Shown here: piece by piece, positions 9,054 through 17,703 of the stretch
Position numbering within the stretch: the first letter of the stretch is position 1
Layout: each line of letters starts with the position of its first letter
Source of the DNA: Celeribacter ethanolicus
GTDB lineage: Bacteria; Pseudomonadota; Alphaproteobacteria; Rhodobacterales; Rhodobacteraceae
Direction: 5' to 3'
Assembly (NCBI RefSeq): GCF_001550095.1
Contig: NZ_LRUC01000049.1
Location: 1 to 64,000, forward strand
DNA length: 64,000 nt
Notes under the pieces: generated by a model
What the model was told of the DNA's origin: nothing
The model's database searches: none
What the model saw: only the letters and a program-made list of their open reading frames with translations
Position numbers and translations under genes: made by a program

Positions 9054-11210
9054 TCAGTGCCTGATGGCCGGGGTTTCGTTCCGCAGGAACCAAGAGGCCC
9101 CTTGTTTCGCGGTCACGAAGGTCCAGCCCGGGTTCACGAGATAGGTCGTAACCTCGGAGGCGACGATTGCCGGTCCTTCGATCTCGACCCCCGGAACCAG
9201 GTCCTTGCGCGCCCAGACCGGAGTGTCGATGGCCCCGTCCTGCCCCACGAAATGGCAGCTACGGGTGCTGGACGGGGACGGCGGCGTCTGGCGCGCGGCC
9301 TTGTCGACCGGCTTGATGTCCTCGAACTTGACCGTCTCGTGCCTGACATAGCTCGACACCCGGATGGTGTTGATCCGGATCCCGGCCTCGGGAGCCTGGC
9401 TGCCTTCGCCGAAGCGCTTGCCGTAATCGTTGGAGAACTGGGTGATCACCTGAAGCACATCGGCCGGGCTGTGAAGCTCATGGAACGGGATGACGGCGGT
9501 GGTCTGCACCAACTGGTTGCCATAGCGCATGTCCAGTTCCAGATCGAACAGGATCTGGTCATCGGGCACGCCCTGACGCCGCAGGTCCTGACGGCCGCGT
9601 TCCTTCAGCTCCGCCACGATGCCGTTGAAACGGTCGTAATCGCTGAACAGTTCGCGGGTATTGCTGTCATAGAGCACCATGTAGAGCGATTGCTCATGGA
9701 TATGAAGCTGATGCATGTTGCCCGCGCCGACCGCCGAGAACACCGAGCTGAGGGGCGGCGCCAGGATCTTGTCGATGGACAGGTTCTGGGCGATGCCACA
9801 GCAATGCAGCGGGCCGTTGCCTCCATAGGCCAGCATGGTGAAATCCTTGGGATCATAACCGCGGGCCCGCAGTTCGGTGAACAGCCCGTTGGCCATGCTG
9901 TCATCGACCTTTTCGCGGATCAGCTTGGCCGCTTCGATCACATCGCAATCAAGCTCATCGCAGATCGTGTCCTCGATGACCGCCCTGGCCCGGCGCGGGT
10001 TGAGCGGAATGGAACCGCCGGCATAGTTCTCGGCATCCAGATAACCCAGCAGAAGATCGGCATCGGTGACGGTGGCCTTCATGCCGCCACGGTCGTAACA
10101 GGCAGGTCCCGGGTCGGAGCCCGCGCTTTCGGGACCGCATTTCACGGTCTTGTACATCCGGTCATAGGACGCGACCGAGCCCCCGCCCGCGCCAAGCGTT
10201 ACCAGATGCACCATCGGCACCGACACCAGCCAGCGGTCGATGACCGGGTTGAAATCGTAGTGCTTGATGCCGCCCTCGACGACGATACCGATGTCATAGG
10301 AGGTGCCGCCCATGTCGGTCGCCACCACATTGCCAAGCTCGGCCTGCAGCGACAGGTGCTCCGAGGCGCCGATGCCGGAAACCGGGCCCGAGTGGATGGT
10401 CTGCAACGCGTCGGTCGAGTTGAGCTGCGCCATGCCACCGGAATTGTGGATCACCAGCATCGGCTTTTCATAGGTATGGGCGCGCAGGTTCTGTTCGAGC
10501 TGAGACAGCGCGTGATACATGGTCGAGTGCAGGTAGCCATCGACAATGGCCGAGGTGGAGCGGACATATTCGCCCTTCCGCCCGGCCACCTGATGCGACA
10601 GGATCACCGGGATCGCGCCCAGAAGATGCGAGGGGTATTCCTCAAGCAGGATCTCTTCGATGCGCTGTTCATGCACCGGGTTGACCACCGCATTCACCAG
10701 CGCGACGACGATGATCTGGGCACCACGGTCGACCAGCTCGCGCAATTGCCGACGCAGATCCGGCTCATCCAGCGCCATCACCTCCTTGCCCTGGAAATCC
10801 AGCCGCTCCCGCACGCCGCGGATCATATGGGCTTCGACCAGCGGATCGGGGCGCTGCGCATTCGGCAGATCCTGCTGTCCCAGATTGTCGAGCCCTTCGC
10901 CATAGCCCCGCGCACGGCTGAGCGGCACGGTGGCCTCATAGCCTGCGGTGACCAGCATGCCGATCTTCGGCCCCTTGTGTTCGATCAGCGCATTGGTGCC
11001 GAGCGTGGTGGCGTAGCGGACGCTGTCCACCTCGGTCAGGACCTGTTCGAGATCGACGTCCAGCTCACTACAGGCCTTGCCCAGCGCTTCGTTGAACCCC
11101 ATGGCGAGGTTGTGGTGCGTCGTGAGCGCCTTGGTCTCGATATACTGATCGCCCCAGACGACGAAACAGTCGGTGAAAGTCCCACCGATATCAACGGATA
11201 CACGTTTCAT
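9054..11210 (-). CDS. HyuA-type subunit (larger) of ketone carboxylase
   Basis: This is a hydantoinase A/oxoprolinase family ATPase of 718 aa. The N-terminal actin-like phosphate loop VSVDIGGTFTDCFVV is intact. The second motif VVATDMGGTSYDIGIV lies near residue 300, followed by a glycine-rich GAGGGSVAS and the family motif GPESAGSDPGPACYDRGG. LAYGGNGPLHCCGIA is near residue 460. This family phosphorylates a carbonyl oxygen with ATP. It has about the size of Apc3 and of the AcxA-type subunit. It starts at 11210 after GGGAGAGAG and ends 59 bases before the HyuB-type gene. Confidence 0.87.
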   Translation of the reverse strand: MKRVSVDIGGTFTDCFVVWGDQYIETKALTTHHNLAMGFNEALGKACSELDVDLEQVLTEVDSVRYATTLGTNALIEHKGPKIGMLVTAGYEATVPLSRARGYGEGLDNLGQQDLPNAQRPDPLVEAHMIRGVRERLDFQGKEVMALDEPDLRRQLRELVDRGAQIIVVALVNAVVNPVHEQRIEEILLEEYPSHLLGAIPVILSHQVAGRKGEYVRSTSAIVDGYLHSTMYHALSQLEQNLRAHTYEKPMLVIHNSGGMAQLNSTDALQTIHSGPVSGIGASEHLSLQAELGNVVATDMGGTSYDIGIVVEGGIKHYDFNPVIDRWLVSVPMVHLVTLGAGGGSVASYDRMYKTVKCGPESAGSDPGPACYDRGGMKATVTDADLLLGYLDAENYAGGSIPLNPRRARAVIEDTICDELDCDVIEAAKLIREKVDDSMANGLFTELRARGYDPKDFTMLAYGGNGPLHCCGIAQNLSIDKILAPPLSSVFSAVGAGNMHQLHIHEQSLYMVLYDSNTRELFSDYDRFNGIVAELKERGRQDLRRQGVPDDQILFDLELDMRYGNQLVQTTAVIPFHELHSPADVLQVITQFSNDYGKRFGEGSQAPEAGIRINTIRVSSYVRHETVKFEDIKPVDKAARQTPPSPSSTRSCHFVGQDGAIDTPVWARKDLVPGVEIEGPAIVASEVTTYLVNPGWTFVTAKQGASWFLRNETPAIRH

Positions 11211-11330
11211 TCTCTCTCCCTATCGTGCCCGGGATGCCGTCCTCCTCGACGGGCCGTCCCGGCACTGTTCTCTTGAAGATGTCGGATCGTCCGCCCGGGG
11301 CCGTGCCACGGGCCGACAGGATGATCTGGC

Positions 11331-11729
11331 TTAGTGGCTGTGCGCCCGGCCCGGGGCCACCACGGGCCCGGCGTCCGGCAGCATCTCCGGACCGCGCGCG
11401 GCCCATTGGGCTTTCAGCGCGGGCACATCGACCTGCATGTCCCACAGCGGCGGGTGACCCGGGATCGCGTATTCCGTCTCGACCTGCGTGCCGCATTTCG
11501 GACAGCAGAATTCGAGGATGCGCACCCAGTCCGGGTCCGGCGCGAAAGTGTAGCGATACATCTTCGGGTCGATCACCGGCGGGTGGATCTCCTGCGGGTT
11601 GCGATTGTGAACCAGCAGGCCTTCCTTGTAGTTGCCCTCCGCCGGCGCGATCACATGATCGCAGACACGGCACTCCCATTTTTCCGTTTCAAGGTCGATC
11701 CGCAGATACTCAGTCATAGGAATTTTCAT
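11331..11729 (-). CDS. Small (gamma-type) zinc-ribbon subunit of ketone carboxylase
   Basis: This is a protein of 132 aa in the acetone carboxylase gamma-subunit family. Two cysteine pairs, CRVC (residues 20-23) and CPKC (about residues 61-64), form a probable zinc ribbon. LVHNRNPQEIHP and VRILEFCCPKCGTQVE are family-like, and the C-terminus is histidine/proline rich. It is nearer the 15-kDa Apc small subunit than the 20-kDa AcxC. The start at 11729 lies five bases after the preceding stop and has GGAGG about ten bases upstream. About 120 bases separate it from the next gene, the only sizeable gap in the operon besides the 59-base one. Confidence 0.85.
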   Translation of the reverse strand: MKIPMTEYLRIDLETEKWECRVCDHVIAPAEGNYKEGLLVHNRNPQEIHPPVIDPKMYRYTFAPDPDWVRILEFCCPKCGTQVETEYAIPGHPPLWDMQVDVPALKAQWAARGPEMLPDAGPVVAPGRAHSH

Positions 11730-11734
11730 CGGCC

Positions 11735-13669
11735 TTACTCCTCCCGATCCAGAATGACATCACCGGCTTCGGAGACGGTGAAGGTCCAACCCGCAGGAAT
11801 GCGGGCAGTGAAATAATCCTCTTCGAGGATCGCGGGCCCGGCGGCGAAATCGCCCGGCTGCATCGTGTTCAGGCGATAGACCGGCAAGTCGATCCGGCCC
11901 TGTTCCGGCACCAACACATTGCGCGTGCCATCGGCCTTGGCCGCGGCCTTGCGCGACACGGCGACCTGTTTGGCCTCGCCCTTGCGCAGCGATTTGACGG
12001 CGGAGAGTTCCAGTTCGACCGCATCCGCCCCGGCCATCTCCGCCGGGAAGCTTTCCGATCCGTTCAGTTCATGAACCGTCTCCCTGTCGCCGGACTGGGC
12101 CACCAGCCGCGCCGAGACCGCGTAGCTGCCTTCTTCGAAGCCTTCGGCGAACATGTCGCGGGCGGCTTTCTGCCTGAGACTGTCGAGCGTCGATTTGAGG
12201 GCTTCGCTGGTGTGTTCGGCCAGATCGACCGCATAGTTCTGCGAGACGTTGCACGAGCCGATGCCATAGGCCGAGAAGACCGCCGCCATCGCCGGAATGG
12301 CGACCCGCCTGATCCCGGCCTTGTCGGCCACGCCACAGGCATTGAGCGGACCGGCACCGCCAAAGGCCATCAGTACGGTATCTGCGGAAATCGTCGTGAA
12401 CCGGTGCAATTCCGCCGCAATCTTGGTCTCGAACGCATCCGACATCGCCTGAACGGTCTGGTCGAGATCGAGCCCCAGAGGTGTGCCGACATTGGCCATC
12501 ACGGCGGCTTCCGCCCGCGCTGCATCGAGCCCCATGCCGCCGCCGAAATACGACCCCGGATCGAGCAGCCCCGAGAGCAGGCTGGCATCGGTGATCGTCG
12601 CCTCCTTGCCGCCACGGCCGAAACAGGCCGGTCCCGGCAGGGCGCCGACGCTTTCCGGACCGATCGCAATCGCACCGTCCTTCGCCTTGAACACAGAACT
12701 GCCCCCGGCCCCGGCACTGGAAATCTCGCACAGCGGGAAGGACACAGAGATGCCTTCGACATGGCCGCGCCGGATCTCGGCCACTTTGCCATCGGTGCAT
12801 TGACCAATGTCGGTGGTGGTGCCGCCGACATCAATTGAGACCGCATCGCGGAACCCGTACATGTTGGCAAAGCCACGCATCCCCTCCATGCCGCCGCGCG
12901 GACCAGAGGAATAGGTCTTGATCGCCACGGTCTTGGCCACCCGCGAGGCATCGCCATCGTTGCGGAAGATCAGCAGCGGATTCTTGGTGCGATAATCGCG
13001 CAGCCGGTTTTCCGCCTGAAACAGGAATGCCTCCATCGAGGTGTGCAGGAAGGCGTTGATCAGCGCCGACCAGGCCCGGCGCTCGGGCGCGCGGTCCACG
13101 GTCAGATCGGAGGCATAGAGCACCGGCACCGCACCCAGAAGGTGGCGCGGATATTTGCGCAGCACGACCTTCTTGACCTTGTCCTCATTGGCATGGAACC
13201 CGGTGCCGCCGAACGACACGACCAGACGATTGGCGCCTTTGGCGGTAAGTTCGTTGATTGTCTTGACGATTTCGACCTCGGCCTCCGGTGCATCGAGAAT
13301 GGCGGCGTCGATATAGGCCACCCGGTCCCCGACCAGAGCGTCATAAACATCCGGGTCATGGGCGCGCAGCGCCTCGGCCAGGTCCGTCGCCGCCTGGTCG
13401 AGAATGAGACCCAGTTTCGGCCCTTTGCGCTCGCAAATTGCATTGGTGCCCTGTGTCGTCGAATAGCGGATCAACTCCACCTCTTCGAGCAGACGTTTGA
13501 CATCTTCGGCCCCGTAAAGGGTCTCCGATGCCTTTTGCAGACCTTCGAAAAAACATTTCGACAGATCGTAGGGCGTGGTCAGAACCTTGGTCTTCTTCAC
13601 GCCCTCGTCGGACATGATGCAAACATCGGTCAGCGTCCCGCCGTTATCGATATTGATCTGAAATGCCAT
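11735..13669 (-). CDS. HyuA-type subunit (shorter) of ketone carboxylase, first gene of operon
   Basis: This is a second hydantoinase A family ATPase, 644 aa. The N-terminal motif is INIDNGGTLTDVCIM, in which asparagine replaces the usual first-motif glycine position (IDIGGTFTD in its paralogue). The second motif VSIDVGGTTTDIGQC is canonical, followed by GAGGSSVFK and GPESVGALPGPACFGRGG. MAFGGAGPLNACGVA matches the family. Two different HyuA subunits in one operon match Apc1 and Apc3, which phosphorylate ketone and bicarbonate respectively or in turn in the acetophenone carboxylase scheme. The start at 13669 has GGAG about nine bases upstream. The open frame runs another 62 codons upstream, but that part overlaps the candidate promoter and lacks a ribosome site. 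Confidence 0.86.
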   Translation of the reverse strand: MAFQINIDNGGTLTDVCIMSDEGVKKTKVLTTPYDLSKCFFEGLQKASETLYGAEDVKRLLEEVELIRYSTTQGTNAICERKGPKLGLILDQAATDLAEALRAHDPDVYDALVGDRVAYIDAAILDAPEAEVEIVKTINELTAKGANRLVVSFGGTGFHANEDKVKKVVLRKYPRHLLGAVPVLYASDLTVDRAPERRAWSALINAFLHTSMEAFLFQAENRLRDYRTKNPLLIFRNDGDASRVAKTVAIKTYSSGPRGGMEGMRGFANMYGFRDAVSIDVGGTTTDIGQCTDGKVAEIRRGHVEGISVSFPLCEISSAGAGGSSVFKAKDGAIAIGPESVGALPGPACFGRGGKEATITDASLLSGLLDPGSYFGGGMGLDAARAEAAVMANVGTPLGLDLDQTVQAMSDAFETKIAAELHRFTTISADTVLMAFGGAGPLNACGVADKAGIRRVAIPAMAAVFSAYGIGSCNVSQNYAVDLAEHTSEALKSTLDSLRQKAARDMFAEGFEEGSYAVSARLVAQSGDRETVHELNGSESFPAEMAGADAVELELSAVKSLRKGEAKQVAVSRKAAAKADGTRNVLVPEQGRIDLPVYRLNTMQPGDFAAGPAILEEDYFTARIPAGWTFTVSEAGDVILDREE

Positions 13670-13780
13670 CGTGCATTTCTCCTCCCGTTTTTGATGCCTG
13701 GGGCAAACCGGCCCCTGCGGGCGCAGAACCTGCACCCGGCGTATCGAGACGGATCGACGCTCTCCTCTGTGTCGATCCGT

Positions 13781-13796
13781 TGAAACACGCCTGCCA
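13781..13796 (-). promoter_or_regulatory. Candidate sigma-54 (-24/-12) promoter of the carboxylase operon
   Basis: Read on the minus strand the site is TGGCAGGCGTGTTTCA, against the consensus TGGCACG-N4-TTGCA. The -24 GG is present and the spacing to the -12 C is correct, but the -12 G is replaced by T. It lies about 112 bases upstream of the first operon gene and points towards it. The match is good but imperfect; the diverged RpoN box in this locus could go with an unusual promoter. Confidence 0.45.
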
Positions 13797-14244
13797 TTCG
13801 GTGAAGCAGAAACACTTCCGAACCCGGGAGACAGGTCGGAGAAACGGATCTTCACTCTGAAATATAAGGTTTTTTTATTTCACACAGTCGGACGGACACG
13901 CCTCAATGAGGAGACCCCCGTCCATAATTCGAACGTTCGCGTCCGCAGTAGGCATTCTGTCCGGATGAGTGTCCTGCGGGTCTAAGGCCGCTGCCGGGCG
14001 TAGCCACAGCCGCTCCCCCCAAAAATAATGTCGAGGAAACGGCCCTTGCTGGCCATCGAGATCCGCACGCCGGATCGGCAGCAAGTCATCCTCTCCGTGA
14101 TCCCGAAGCGTTTCCGCATGATCATGGATTCGGTGAAAGCGACCTCTGCAAATGTTCTGGACACGGTCATGCTGCCACTCCTCGCGAATCCGCATAGATG
14201 GGAGTGATCAAGGCGCCGGTAGAGATGGCCAAATACGTTTCACA

Positions 14245-14273
14245 ATTTGTAGCACAATTTTGTGCACACAAAT
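14245..14273. promoter_or_regulatory. AT-rich dyad, possible activator-binding site
   Basis: ATTTGT-AG-CACAA and its near-inverted copy TTGTG-CAC-ACAAAT form an imperfect dyad, with spacers of 2 and 3 bases. It stands about 450 bases upstream of the candidate sigma-54 promoter, in enhancer range, but equally close to the tRNA-Ser 3' end. The link to the AcoR-like activator is inference only. Confidence 0.3.
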
Positions 14274-14312
14274 CGCTCAAGTAGTTGATTTTACATGATC
14301 TGAAAAAGAGGG

Positions 14313-14402
14313 TGGCGGACAGGAAGGGATTCGAACCCTCGAGACGGTTCCCCGCCTACACACTTTCCAGGCGTGCGCCTTCGACCACTCGGCCACCTGT
14401 CC
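14313..14402 (-). tRNA. tRNA-Ser (anticodon GGA)
   Basis: This is a class II tRNA of 90 bases including an encoded CCA. The acceptor arms are GGACAGG and CCTGTCC with discriminator G. The anticodon loop reads CTGGAAA, giving GGA (serine, UCC/UCU codons). A long variable arm and the T-arm GGTTCGAATCC are present. It lies just downstream of the alaX gene on the same strand. Confidence 0.95.
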
Positions 14403-14548
14403 GAGGCCGTCTATAGTGGAGGTGCCAAGGGGGATGCAACCCCCGGAATGACAGAAAATGAATGTTTTTTGACGCGCGCGGCGGAAGGCCTTTTTTCCAT
14501 GGCTCCGGCGAAGATCAAACGCACCGATCGCATCGGGCCGGTCCCCGG

Positions 14549-15265
14549 TCAGTCGAGATGAATCGTCACGCGCCGGTTGTCGCGGCCCTTCTTCTCGACC
14601 TTGCCAAAGCGAATGCGGCCGATTTCCGAGGTCCGTGCCACATGGGTGCCACCACAGGGCTGCAAATCGACCTGATCCGCCGCCAGCCCGATCCGTACGA
14701 GCCGCACCCGGCCCTGCCCGGTCGGCGGCATGACCGACATGGTCTTGACGATCGCCGGATTGGCCAGCAATTCCTCATCGGTGATCCAGTCGTCCGAGAT
14801 CACCAGATCGCGCTCGATCAAGGCGTTGAGCGCATCCTCAAGCCCCTGCTTGTCGGCGGGCGGCGCGTCCATCTTGAAATCCAGACGTCCCTTCTCCGAC
14901 CCGATGGAGCCCCCGGTCACCGGCAGGGGGATCACCACGGACAGGAGATGCAGCGCCGTGTGCACCCGCATGTGGCGGTGGCGGCGCATCCAGTCGAGCC
15001 GCTGTGTGATCTCTGCACCAAGGGGCGGCAAGGCAGCAGGTTCGGCGGGCACGAGAACAATCGCATCGCCCTCCCCCTTGATCGCTGTCGCAATCGGCAG
15101 ACTGCCCCCCGACCAGTCGAGCCAACCGCTGTCCCCGGGCTGGCCGCCCCCCGTGGCATAGAAGATCGTCCGGTCGAGAATCACGCCGCCCTCGGGCGTG
15201 TGGCCCCTCACCGTGCCGTAAGTCTCCTGCAGATAGGCATCCTCACGGAACAAGGGCTCGGTCAT
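14549..15265 (-). CDS. AlaX-type alanyl-tRNA editing protein
   Basis: This is a free-standing editing domain related to the AlaRS C-terminal part; such proteins hydrolyse mischarged Ser- or Gly-tRNA(Ala). It has 238 aa. The metal-binding sites are HTALH (around residues 97-101) and the CGGTH motif near residues 200-204, both intact. The N-terminal ATGGGQPGDSG is the typical AlaX glycine motif. The start overlaps the upstream mechanosensitive-channel stop by four bases (ATGA) with GGGAGAAAG in front, so it is translated in one unit with it. It belongs to a cysK-mscS-alaX string. Confidence 0.9.
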   Translation of the reverse strand: MTEPLFREDAYLQETYGTVRGHTPEGGVILDRTIFYATGGGQPGDSGWLDWSGGSLPIATAIKGEGDAIVLVPAEPAALPPLGAEITQRLDWMRRHRHMRVHTALHLLSVVIPLPVTGGSIGSEKGRLDFKMDAPPADKQGLEDALNALIERDLVISDDWITDEELLANPAIVKTMSVMPPTGQGRVRLVRIGLAADQVDLQPCGGTHVARTSEIGRIRFGKVEKKGRDNRRVTIHLD

Positions 15266-17703
15266 GTGCTTTCTCCCTCGCCATCCTCGACGGCTTCCCC
15301 TGTGCCCTCCTCGAGATCCGACGGTTCGATCATCGCCCGCTCGGGCACTGCGGCTTCCGGAACCGCAGACTGCGCCGGTTTCTGTTGCAAGGCTTCCGGG
15401 TTGCGCAGCCAGATGTCGCGCTGCGCGAACGGGATCTCGATGCCCTCTTCGGCAAAGCGCTTGGCAATGGCATGGTTGATGTCGTTCTTCACCGCCAGAA
15501 CATAGGTCACATCGCGCAGAATCGCGCGGATCTCGAACTCAAGCGCATCGGCGCCGAAATTCAGGAACAGCACCTGCGGCTTGGGATTGACCGCCACCAT
15601 CGCATGATCCTCGGCGATCTCGCGCAGAATCGCCTCCACCTTGCGTGTGTCCGTGCCATAGGCGACGCCCACCGGAATGATCACCCGCCCGATCAGGTTC
15701 CCACGGGTGTAGTTGGTCACCTGATTGGAAATCAGATCGGCGTTGGGCACGATCAGGTCGGTCTTGTCAAAGGTCTCCACCCGCGTCGAGCGCACGGAAA
15801 TATCCTTGACGATGCCCATCGAACCATTGCCGAGGTCGATCCAGTCGCCTTCCGAAATCGGACGTTCGATCAGAAGGATGATGCCGGAGACAAAGTTCTG
15901 CACGATGTTCTGAAGACCGAACCCGATCCCGACCGACAAGGCGCCTGCGACAATCGCCAGAGCCGAAAGGTCGATCCCGGCGGCAACGATCGCCATGATG
16001 GCCGAGAGCACCACGCCGACATAGCCAGCCCCCGCGACAATCGCGTTCTGACCGCCCTTGTCGATCTTCGTCTTCGGCAACACGGTCGAGGTCAGCGCCG
16101 TCTTCAACAGCCGCGTCAACCCCATGCCGATCATGAAGACCACGACAAGCGTGATGAAACTGGTCGGCGAGATGGTCACGCCACCGAAACTGATCCCCTC
16201 GCGCAGCCGTGCCCAAAGCTCCCAGAGCTGATCCTCCCGCATCCCCCAGAGAAGTGCGAAGAACGGCAGCGAGGCGAGCACGATCACGAAGGACAGAAGC
16301 ACCGGCACCAGCGCGTCCTTCGCCCCGCCCGGCTGCCGGGTCACCAGCGCATAGAGGTCGTACCCCAACCGGGAGAGAATCGCGACGAAGCCCAGAAGGC
16401 CGATCGAGCGCAGCAGCGGAAAGACGATGCCCTTGCCCGCATTCATATAGCCCGCCGCAGCCAGCAAAAGTGCGGCAACCGAAGCTAGGAAGACCACGCG
16501 CGCGAGGGTGCGCAGGATGAGCTGGGCGAACCCGTGTTCCGTCTCCGGCTCATCCTTGTCCTCCTCGCCGCCCCGCGTCTCGCCCGGGGTCAGGATGCCC
16601 GCCAGCCGGATGAGCGCCAGACAGGCAATCGCCACCAGCGGAAAGGTCAGAACGGCAAGTGTCGCCTCGGAAAAATCGTCGATGTCCGCAAGCTGGATGA
16701 GCGCATCGTTGAGCACCGCCATGACGCCCGCGAGCGTCCCCATGGTCGTCGCCTCGGCGCGGCGCACCGCGCCCAGATCGAGGATCGGTTCCCCCGCCCC
16801 TGTCGGATAGAACAGCCGTCCGGCGATCCAGCGCCAGAAGAAATAGGCCAGACCGATTTGCGGAATGGAACCGAAGACGATGATCCCGCGCGGCCCCAGA
16901 AGCCCCGAGGCGCCGGCGGCCAATGTGATGGCGATAAGACCGGCGAGTGGCACCACGATCTGGCCAATCGAGGCAAGAAACCCGGTAACCCCCTTGCCCG
17001 CATCGCCCGAAACGCGTTTGCGCACCCAATCGGTCATCCGCTCCGACCACAAGCGCCCTCGCGCCACCAGCACCAGCGCGATCACGAGGTAGAAAACGAT
17101 GGAGGCGGTATTGCTGCGCAGAATCTTCTGTCCGCTCTCCGAGCGCGCCGCCTCCGACACCGTAGTCCAGGCCGCCCCCGCGGTTTGCCCCAGCGCCTTG
17201 ACCGCCGTCGGCCAGAGCGTCGGGTTGAGCGGGCTCGGCGCGCGCTGCATCAGCACATCGGCCTGCCGCTCCGTCAACACCTGATCAATCTCGGCAATAA
17301 GCCCGTTGGCCCGCGTATAGGCCTCTTCGGCGGTCTTCACAGGGGCCTGAGCCGCTTCGAGCTGCTTGTTCAGCTCCTTGCGCCGCTGCGCGATTTCCGC
17401 GCTTTCGGTCTCACCTTCGGCAGGCGCCGCCCCAAGAGCTTCGATCTGGGCCTTGAGCGTGTCGATCCGTGTGCCGTTGGAATTCTCGGCCGCCAGAAAG
17501 CTTTCGCGCCAGACCACGAGATCGTCGCGCAATTGCTCTAGATCGGCATTGCTCGTGTCACTGTCGCCAATCCGGGTCTCGGCCGCGCTCGCGGCCTTGT
17601 CCCATTGGGTGTAATCTGGCGACACCCCATCCTGCGCCCGGGCCGCAAGCGGCAGCGCAAGACAGAGGATCAGGAGAAGGCGGGTCAGAAACTGTGCGAT
17701 CAT
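15262..17703 (-). CDS. MscS-family mechanosensitive channel with DUF3772 N-terminus
   Basis: This is a large mechanosensitive channel protein of 813 aa. A signal peptide (LLILCLALPLAARAQ) leads into a periplasmic region (residues about 25-190, coiled-coil-like, DUF3772 type) rich in Glu and Ala. Roughly ten membrane segments follow. The pore-lining helix (ALSVGIGFGLQNIVQNFVSG) begins the conserved MscS core near residue 600, continued by LIERPISEGDWI and VPNADLISNQVTNYTR. Such channels release solutes on hypo-osmotic shock. The ATG at 17703 overlaps the cysK stop by four bases and uses AAGGAG inside the cysK end. The protein ends in an acidic tail overlapping alaX. Confidence 0.9.
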   Translation of the reverse strand: MIAQFLTRLLLILCLALPLAARAQDGVSPDYTQWDKAASAAETRIGDSDTSNADLEQLRDDLVVWRESFLAAENSNGTRIDTLKAQIEALGAAPAEGETESAEIAQRRKELNKQLEAAQAPVKTAEEAYTRANGLIAEIDQVLTERQADVLMQRAPSPLNPTLWPTAVKALGQTAGAAWTTVSEAARSESGQKILRSNTASIVFYLVIALVLVARGRLWSERMTDWVRKRVSGDAGKGVTGFLASIGQIVVPLAGLIAITLAAGASGLLGPRGIIVFGSIPQIGLAYFFWRWIAGRLFYPTGAGEPILDLGAVRRAEATTMGTLAGVMAVLNDALIQLADIDDFSEATLAVLTFPLVAIACLALIRLAGILTPGETRGGEEDKDEPETEHGFAQLILRTLARVVFLASVAALLLAAAGYMNAGKGIVFPLLRSIGLLGFVAILSRLGYDLYALVTRQPGGAKDALVPVLLSFVIVLASLPFFALLWGMREDQLWELWARLREGISFGGVTISPTSFITLVVVFMIGMGLTRLLKTALTSTVLPKTKIDKGGQNAIVAGAGYVGVVLSAIMAIVAAGIDLSALAIVAGALSVGIGFGLQNIVQNFVSGIILLIERPISEGDWIDLGNGSMGIVKDISVRSTRVETFDKTDLIVPNADLISNQVTNYTRGNLIGRVIIPVGVAYGTDTRKVEAILREIAEDHAMVAVNPKPQVLFLNFGADALEFEIRAILRDVTYVLAVKNDINHAIAKRFAEEGIEIPFAQRDIWLRNPEALQQKPAQSAVPEAAVPERAMIEPSDLEEGTGEAVEDGEGEST

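Larger units (their letters stand above)
13670..14312. other. Leader/upstream region of the carboxylase operon
   Basis: About 640 bases without a gene I would defend. It holds a candidate sigma-54 promoter (13781-13796), an AT-rich run near 13858-13880 and an AT-rich dyad at 14245-14273. Short minus-strand open frames of 106 codons (13875-14195) and 62 codons (13982-14170) overlap each other in different frames and resemble nothing I know. Confidence 0.5.

Noticed and set aside
13875-14195. Possible 106-codon or 62-codon genes in the carboxylase operon leader
   Set aside because: The two frames overlap each other, have no good ribosome site and show no recognisable motif. Kept only as part of the leader description.
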